Assembly: GCF_001425575.1 (NCBI RefSeq)
Contig: NZ_LMRD01000013.1
Coordinates: 1-64,000 of the forward strand
DNA length: 64,000 nucleotides
From: Aurantimonas sp. Leaf443
GTDB taxonomy: Bacteria; Pseudomonadota; Alphaproteobacteria; Rhizobiales; Rhizobiaceae
Reading direction: 5' to 3'
The translations under genes and the position numbers were made by a program. Below, piece by piece: positions 59,498 to 64,000 of this stretch. The notes under the pieces are model-generated. The model was not told where the DNA came from and did no database searches. It worked only from the letters and a program-made list of their open reading frames with translations. Positions within the stretch are counted from its first letter, which is position 1, and every line of letters starts with the position of its first letter.

Positions 59498-60456
59498 TGT
59501 GGACGCTCGCCTTCCCGCTCGCCCTCCTCCTCCTGCCGCTGCCGCTTCTCGCCGCGCGGCTCCTGCCGCCGCGCGCCCGCGGCACAGGCGCGCTCCTCGT
59601 GCCGCCCTCGATCGGCGCGCGCATGACGGCGGGCGGGGCCCCCGGCGTCGCCGCCCGCACGCGCCGCCTCCTGCCGGCGCTGCTCTGGTGTCTCCTCGTC
59701 CTCGCGCTGGCCGGGCCCGAGCGGCTCGGCACCGTCGAGGCGCTGCCCGCCGAGGGGCGCGACCTCGTCCTCGCCATGGATCTCTCCGGCTCGATGGAGA
59801 AGGAGGACTTCGAGCTCGACGGCGCCCCCGTCTCGCGGCTCGACGCGGTCAAGCGCGTCGCCGCCGCCTTCGTGCGCGGGCGGGCGGGCGACCGGGTCGG
59901 GCTCGTCATCTTCGGAGAGACCGCCTATTTCGCCGCGCCCCCGACCTTCGACACGGAGGCCGTCGCCAAGACGATCGAGGCCGCCTCGATCGGCATTTCC
60001 GGCCGCTCCACCGCCATCGCCGACGGGCTCGGCCTCGCGCTGAAGCGCCTTTCCGAAAGCCGCGCGCCGAGCCGGGTCGTCATCCTCCTCTCGGACGGCG
60101 TCAACAATGCCGGCGCGGTGGCGCCGACGGACGCGGGCTCGCTCGCCGCCCGGCTCGGCGTGCGCGTCCACACGATCGCGCTCGGGCCGAAGGACCTGGA
60201 ATCGAACCCGACCGAGCGCGACGTGGTGGACGCCGCGACGCTGCGGGCGATCTCCGAGGCCAGCGGCGGCACCACGTTCCGCGTGCGCACCATGGCCGAT
60301 CTCGTGGGCGTGACGCAGGCGATCGACGCGCTGGAGACCGACCGCGCGGCGCGCCCGCCGGTCGCCATCCGCGAGCCCTTCTGGACCTGGCCGGCCTGCG
60401 CCGCCCTCCTCCTCGCGCTCGGCCTCGTCCTCTTCGAGCGGAGGCTCGCCGCATGA
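59497..60456 (+). CDS. VWA domain membrane protein, BatA-like
   Basis: A 319-residue protein with N- and C-terminal membrane helices flanking a periplasmic von Willebrand A domain. The metal-ion-dependent adhesion motif is intact: DLSGSMEKED, with the later SGRSTAI threonine and LLSDGVNNAG aspartate. This is the BatA architecture. It ends with a helix (FWTWPACAALLLALGLVLF) and its stop overlaps the next start as ATGA at 60453-60456. Confidence 0.92.
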   Translation: MWTLAFPLALLLLPLPLLAARLLPPRARGTGALLVPPSIGARMTAGGAPGVAARTRRLLPALLWCLLVLALAGPERLGTVEALPAEGRDLVLAMDLSGSMEKEDFELDGAPVSRLDAVKRVAAAFVRGRAGDRVGLVIFGETAYFAAPPTFDTEAVAKTIEAASIGISGRSTAIADGLGLALKRLSESRAPSRVVILLSDGVNNAGAVAPTDAGSLAARLGVRVHTIALGPKDLESNPTERDVVDAATLRAISEASGGTTFRVRTMADLVGVTQAIDALETDRAARPPVAIREPFWTWPACAALLLALGLVLFERRLAA

Positions 60457-61379
60457 TGGATCTCGGCCCTCTCGTCCTCCTGCGCCCGGCGTTCCTGGCG
60501 CTCCTGCCGGCGCTGGCGATCCTCGCCCTCCTGCTGCGCCGGCGCGTCGCGGGCCTTGCCGGCTGGGAGCGGGCGGTCGACGCGCCGCTGATGCGCGCGA
60601 TGGAGGCGATCGGTCGCGTGCGGCCGGGCACCGGGCGCCTCGGCCGTCCGCCGCTCGCTGTTGCCGCCATTCTCGCGCTCGCCCTGATCGGCCCCGCCGC
60701 CCGCGACCCCGACGCGCCGACCTTCCGCAATCTCGACGGGCTCGTCCTGGTGATGGACCTCTCGCGCTCGGCGACCGAGGGCGGGGCCTTCGTCGATGCG
60801 CAGAGCGCCGCGCAGCTCGTGCTGCAGCGGGCGGGCGCGCGGCCGGTCGCCCTCGTCGTCTATGCCGGGGAGGCGTATCTGGCGAGCGCCTTCACCACCG
60901 ATCCCGGCGCCCTGGAGACGACGATCTCGGCCCTCGACGCCGAAACCGTGCCCGATCGCGGCAGCCGGCCGGACAGGGCGCTGGAGCTTGCCCGCGCCAC
61001 GCTGGCGCAGGCCCGCATCCTCGCCGGCGAGGTCGTTCTCGTCTCGGACGGCGGCGGCGTCACGCCCGCCGCCGTCGAGGCGGCCCGCGCCATCGCGACG
61101 GAGGGCGGCCACGTCTCGGCCGTCTTCGTACCCCCCCGCGTCAGCGCCGGCGACATGCCGCCGGCCGACGAGCGGGGCCTGTCGCAGATCGCCTCGGCGG
61201 GCGAGGGCCGGCTGGAGAGCGGCGCCGCCCCCGCCGGCATCGTGGCCGCGATGGAGGCGCGCGGCGCGAGCGGCCTGGAGGCGGGAGGCCTGGCCGCCCT
61301 CCTCTTCCGCGACTACGGCCGCTGGCTCGTGGCGCTGGCGCTCCTGCCGGCCCTACTCCTCTTTCGCCGGAGCGCCTGA
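60453..61379 (+). CDS. VWA domain membrane protein, BatB-like
   Basis: The 308-residue second VWA protein has a membrane-helix/VWA/membrane-helix layout. The MIDAS is DLSRSATEGG, with VSDGGG as the later aspartate; it keeps D-x-S-x-S but differs from BatA. It ends LLPALLLFRRSA. The start ATG 60453 overlaps the BatA stop, with GAGCGGAGG upstream; ATG 60456 follows directly. Gap of 2 nt to the TPR gene. Confidence 0.9.
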   Translation: MMDLGPLVLLRPAFLALLPALAILALLLRRRVAGLAGWERAVDAPLMRAMEAIGRVRPGTGRLGRPPLAVAAILALALIGPAARDPDAPTFRNLDGLVLVMDLSRSATEGGAFVDAQSAAQLVLQRAGARPVALVVYAGEAYLASAFTTDPGALETTISALDAETVPDRGSRPDRALELARATLAQARILAGEVVLVSDGGGVTPAAVEAARAIATEGGHVSAVFVPPRVSAGDMPPADERGLSQIASAGEGRLESGAAPAGIVAAMEARGASGLEAGGLAALLFRDYGRWLVALALLPALLLFRRSA

Positions 61380-61381
61380 CG

Positions 61382-62023
61382 ATGGGTCGTGTCCTGCCCT
61401 GCGTCCTCGTCCTCGCCGCCCTGGGCGCCGCGCTCGCCGCCGGGCCCGACGCCTTCGGGCGCCTCGCCCTGAAGGCTGGCCTGCCCACGCTCGCCGCCGG
61501 TCTCCTGTCCGGCGACGAGGCGCGCGGCGTCGCGCTCTATCGCGCGGGCGACTATGCCGGCGCGGACGCCGCCTTCACCGCCGCCGGGCGCACGGCCACC
61601 TACAATCGCGGCAATTCGCTGGCGGCGCTCGGAGACTACAAGCTCGCCGCCTCCTATTACGACGCGGCGATCTTCGCCGAGCCGACCGACGCGGACGCGC
61701 GCTTCAACCGCGCCCTCGTCGGGCAGTTCCTGGAGCCGATCACCGGCGAGGCGAACGACATCGACGGGCTGGCGGCCACCGCGCCCGCCGAACAGTCGGA
61801 GGCGCGGCCGAGCGAGCGGCCGGACATCGCCAAGACCAAGACGCTCGCCGAACAGGAGCGCGTGCAGCGCCCGCGCACCGGCCAGGCGGTTGTGGCGAGC
61901 GAGGACTGGCTGACGACCCTGCCCGACGATCCCGGCCGCTATCTCAAGGCGCGCCTCAAGGCCGAGCACGACGCTCGCGTCGAGGCGGGCCTGACCCATC
62001 CGCCGGAGGACACGGCATGGTGA
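61382..62023 (+). CDS. TPR protein of the Bat operon (BatC/BatE-like)
   Basis: A 213-residue protein with an N-terminal membrane helix or signal (residues 4-20). TPR units are at about residues 48-115 (GVALYRAGDYAGADAAF; YNRGNSLAALGDYKLAASYYDAA; DADARFNRALV). A charged tail with coiled tendency follows (AKTKTLAEQERVQR). In Bat operons this subunit links VWA proteins to BatD. Its stop overlaps the BatD start by 7 nt. Confidence 0.88.
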   Translation: MGRVLPCVLVLAALGAALAAGPDAFGRLALKAGLPTLAAGLLSGDEARGVALYRAGDYAGADAAFTAAGRTATYNRGNSLAALGDYKLAASYYDAAIFAEPTDADARFNRALVGQFLEPITGEANDIDGLAATAPAEQSEARPSERPDIAKTKTLAEQERVQRPRTGQAVVASEDWLTTLPDDPGRYLKARLKAEHDARVEAGLTHPPEDTAW

Positions 62024-63249
62024 CGCTTTCGGCCCCGCGCGGCATCCGCGCCCTGGCCCTTCTCGTGCTGGTCGCGCTCTGCGCGCTGCCCTTTGCGGCG
62101 GCGCGAGCGGCGCCCGCCGTCGATCCCGCCGCCGTGCGGCTCGAGGTCGTGGTGCCCGAGGGCGCCGCGCCCTTCGTCGACGAGATGGTGCTCGTCACCG
62201 TGCGCGGCACCTACGACACGACGATCGCGCTCGAGACGCTGCGCCAGCCCGAGTTCCGCAATTTCGGCTGGATGCAGCTCGGGCGCGACAGCTGGCGACA
62301 GGCCTTCGTGGACGGCAAGCAGAAGACCGTGTTCGAGCGGCGCCTGGCGCTGTTCCCGCACGCGGCCGGGCGCCAGACCATCGCCTCCTTCACGCATCGG
62401 CTGACGCTGGTGGCCGGCAATGGCGAGCGTTTCGTGCATGACGTGGTCTCGCCGCCCGTCTCCGTCGAGGTCGCGCCGCGCCCGGCGACCGCCGGCGGCT
62501 GGTGGATGCCGGCGCGCGCCGTGACCTATAGCGACGACTGGGACATGGACGCCGCCGCGCTCGTCAACGGCGCCACCGTGACGCGCCGGGTGACGATCCG
62601 GGCCGTCGGCGTGCCGCCGCAGTCGCTGCCCCCGCCGCCGCGCATGCGCGCCGACTGGCTGATCTCCTTCTTCGCCCCCGAGACGCGCAGCGTGGAGCTG
62701 ACGCCCGACGGGCCGGTCTCCACCGTCGAATGGGTCTGGCGCATGCGCCCGATCACCGGCGAGCCCGGCCACCTGCCGGCCTTCACCATCCCCTGGTACG
62801 ACACGGCCGCGCGCCTGCCGCGCGAGATCGTGCTGAAGTCGCAGACCATCGCCTATGCCGGCTTCTCCGAGGGCCAGGGCGAGGCGGGGCCGATCGGGTT
62901 GCTCAAGCGCAACGCGCCGATCCTGGCGGGCGCCGGCGGCTTTCTCGCGGCGCTCGCGCTTCTCCTGCCGGGGCTGAGGCTGCGCAGCCGCGCGGAGATG
63001 GCCGGCCTCCTGCGGCGCCTTTCGCCCGACGGCGACGCGCGCGCCCTGCGCCGGGCCGCGGCGGCGGGCGACGCGCCGGCCGCACGGCAGGCGGCCCTGG
63101 CCTATCTCGCGCCCCGGGGCGGGGCGGGCATTGTCCCGGGCGCCTTCGCCCGGCTCGACGCGGCGCTCTACGGACAGGCGCGCGAGCGGCCCGACCTTGC
63201 CGCCTTCGCGCGCGCCGTCCTCTCAGCCCGTCGCCGGCGCGGGAGCTGA
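62017..63249 (+). CDS. BatD-family protein (oxygen tolerance)
   Basis: A 410-residue exported membrane protein. After a signal peptide (cleaved near ARAAP), beta-rich periplasmic domains follow with conserved VTVRGTYDT and the aromatic FRNFGWMQLGRDSW. A membrane helix is near residues 307-327 and a cytoplasmic helical tail ends it. BatD is the usual terminal component of the MoxR-Bat cluster. Its last 27 nt overlap the convergent MFS gene (63223-63249). Confidence 0.88.
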   Translation: MVTLSAPRGIRALALLVLVALCALPFAAARAAPAVDPAAVRLEVVVPEGAAPFVDEMVLVTVRGTYDTTIALETLRQPEFRNFGWMQLGRDSWRQAFVDGKQKTVFERRLALFPHAAGRQTIASFTHRLTLVAGNGERFVHDVVSPPVSVEVAPRPATAGGWWMPARAVTYSDDWDMDAAALVNGATVTRRVTIRAVGVPPQSLPPPPRMRADWLISFFAPETRSVELTPDGPVSTVEWVWRMRPITGEPGHLPAFTIPWYDTAARLPREIVLKSQTIAYAGFSEGQGEAGPIGLLKRNAPILAGAGGFLAALALLLPGLRLRSRAEMAGLLRRLSPDGDARALRRAAAAGDAPAARQAALAYLAPRGGAGIVPGAFARLDAALYGQARERPDLAAFARAVLSARRRRGS

Positions 63250-64000
63250 CGGTTCCTCGGCGAGCTTGGGCAGGAGGACGAGAAGGAGCACCGCACCGAG
63301 GATCGTGGCGAAGGCGACGGCGACGAGCGGCGCCAGCCCGTCCTCGATGAAGGGCGCGGCGATGGCCGTGCCGACGGCGCCCGCGCCCAGAAGTCCCAGC
63401 ACGACGAGCGCGGCGCCCCGCGCGTCGTCGCCGCCAGCCGCCACCATCGCGCGGTGGAAGCCGGCGGGCCCGCGCAGGCCGAAGCCGAGATTGACGAAGA
63501 GGAAGAGGCCGATCACCACGACCGGGCTCGTGCCCCCGCCGAGCGCATAGGCGAGGAGACAGGCGAAGGCCGCCGCCTGCAGGGCCGTGCCGCCGAGGAT
63601 CGTGCGCTCCGTGCCGAAGGCCTTCGTCGCCCGGCCCGAGACATTGGCGCCGGCGATGAAACAGGCGACGCCCGCGATCTGCAGCGTGACGAAGGCCGAG
63701 ACCCCGAGGCCGAGGGGACCGGCGAAGACGGCGGGCGCGCCGAAGACGAAGACGAGGAGCGCGCCGAGCGACAGGGCCTGGCTGCCGGCATAGCGCAGGA
63801 AGACCGGGTCGCCGAGAAGCCGCCGGTAGCCGCCCGATCCCGCCGGCGGCGGCGCCGAGGCGGGCAGGACGGAACCGAAGAGGAGCATCACGCCCGCCAT
63901 GGCGAGCGCCAGCGCGCCGACCACGAGGAAGGAGAGCTGCCAGCCGCCGAGCGCCAGCAGCGCGGCGCCGCCGAGCGGGGCGAGCGCGGGCGCCAGCGCC
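63223..64000 (-). CDS. MFS transporter, Bcr/CflA-like, 5' end beyond window
   Basis: The frame is open to the right edge, so only the C-terminal ~259 residues are present. They include membrane helices around LAPLGGAALLAL-GGWQLSFLVVGALAL, a central loop (GSGGYRRLLGDPVFLRYAG) and five or six further helices. The helix 5-6 pattern with LAPLGG and GWQLSF resembles Bcr/CflA drug exporters of the DHA1 group. The stop lies inside the BatD gene end (27-bp convergent overlap). Substrate is unknown. Confidence 0.8.
   Translation of the reverse strand, partial: ALAPALAPLGGAALLALGGWQLSFLVVGALALAMAGVMLLFGSVLPASAPPPAGSGGYRRLLGDPVFLRYAGSQALSLGALLVFVFGAPAVFAGPLGLGVSAFVTLQIAGVACFIAGANVSGRATKAFGTERTILGGTALQAAAFACLLAYALGGGTSPVVVIGLFLFVNLGFGLRGPAGFHRAMVAAGGDDARGAALVVLGLLGAGAVGTAIAAPFIEDGLAPLVAVAFATILGAVLLLVLLPKLAEEPSAPAPATG

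Overview
The window is 64 kb of very GC-rich, densely coding chromosomal DNA. It most likely comes from an alphaproteobacterium of the order Hyphomicrobiales (Rhizobiales). Supporting signs are a rhizobial-type initiator tRNA (A-U at anticodon-stem position 29-41, C1:A72 mismatch), a dctBD/dctA locus with a sigma-54 promoter, paired YkuD L,D-transpeptidases, DUF1045-phnM-phnN, DUF3297, I78-inhibitor and extensin-like proteins, and CtrA-like TTAACC motifs. Genus is not decidable here. No prophage, insertion sequence, CRISPR array or rRNA was seen. Many genes overlap by ATGA, GTGA or TTGA, and long antisense open frames are artefacts of the GC content.

Left part (1-16 kb): an M23 endopeptidase; a minus-strand cell-wall group of two tandem L,D-transpeptidases, an extensin-like protein and a tiny membrane ORF; the C4-dicarboxylate locus dctD-dctB / dctA with operator sites, a -24/-12 promoter and a strong terminator; DUF3297; a diguanylate cyclase; tRNA-Gly(CCC); eda; and a SleB-like cell wall hydrolase.

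Middle part (16-36 kb): der with a YfgM-like TPR protein; an I78 lipoprotein; a GMC oxidoreductase; a membrane glycosyltransferase-like protein; an acyl-CoA ligase; tRNA-fMet; a PAS hybrid histidine kinase; kup; and a polyamine-type ABC transporter operon ending in an Asp/Glu (hydantoin) racemase-family gene, divergent from an FCD-type GntR regulator with a palindromic operator between them.

Right part (36-64 kb): a TetR-controlled tripartite RND efflux operon (two adaptors and one pump) with two matching operator palindromes; a second ABC transporter operon with chrA (chromate transporter) as its last gene; divergently from it, DUF1045-phnM-phnN (C-P lyase accessory steps without the lyase core in view); an SMP-30 lactonase; purU; a Spy/CpxP-like gene divergent from an OmpR/EnvZ-type pair, an arrangement reminiscent of cpxP-cpxRA; a PPK2 kinase; and a compact MoxR-DUF58-VWA-VWA-TPR-BatD operon whose last gene overlaps a convergent Bcr/CflA-type MFS transporter cut by the window edge.

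The best candidates for something under-described are the DUF1045-phnM-phnN module facing an ABC transporter operon that carries chrA, the CpxP-like two-component locus, and the coupled L,D-transpeptidase pair with a LAS-motif extensin protein.
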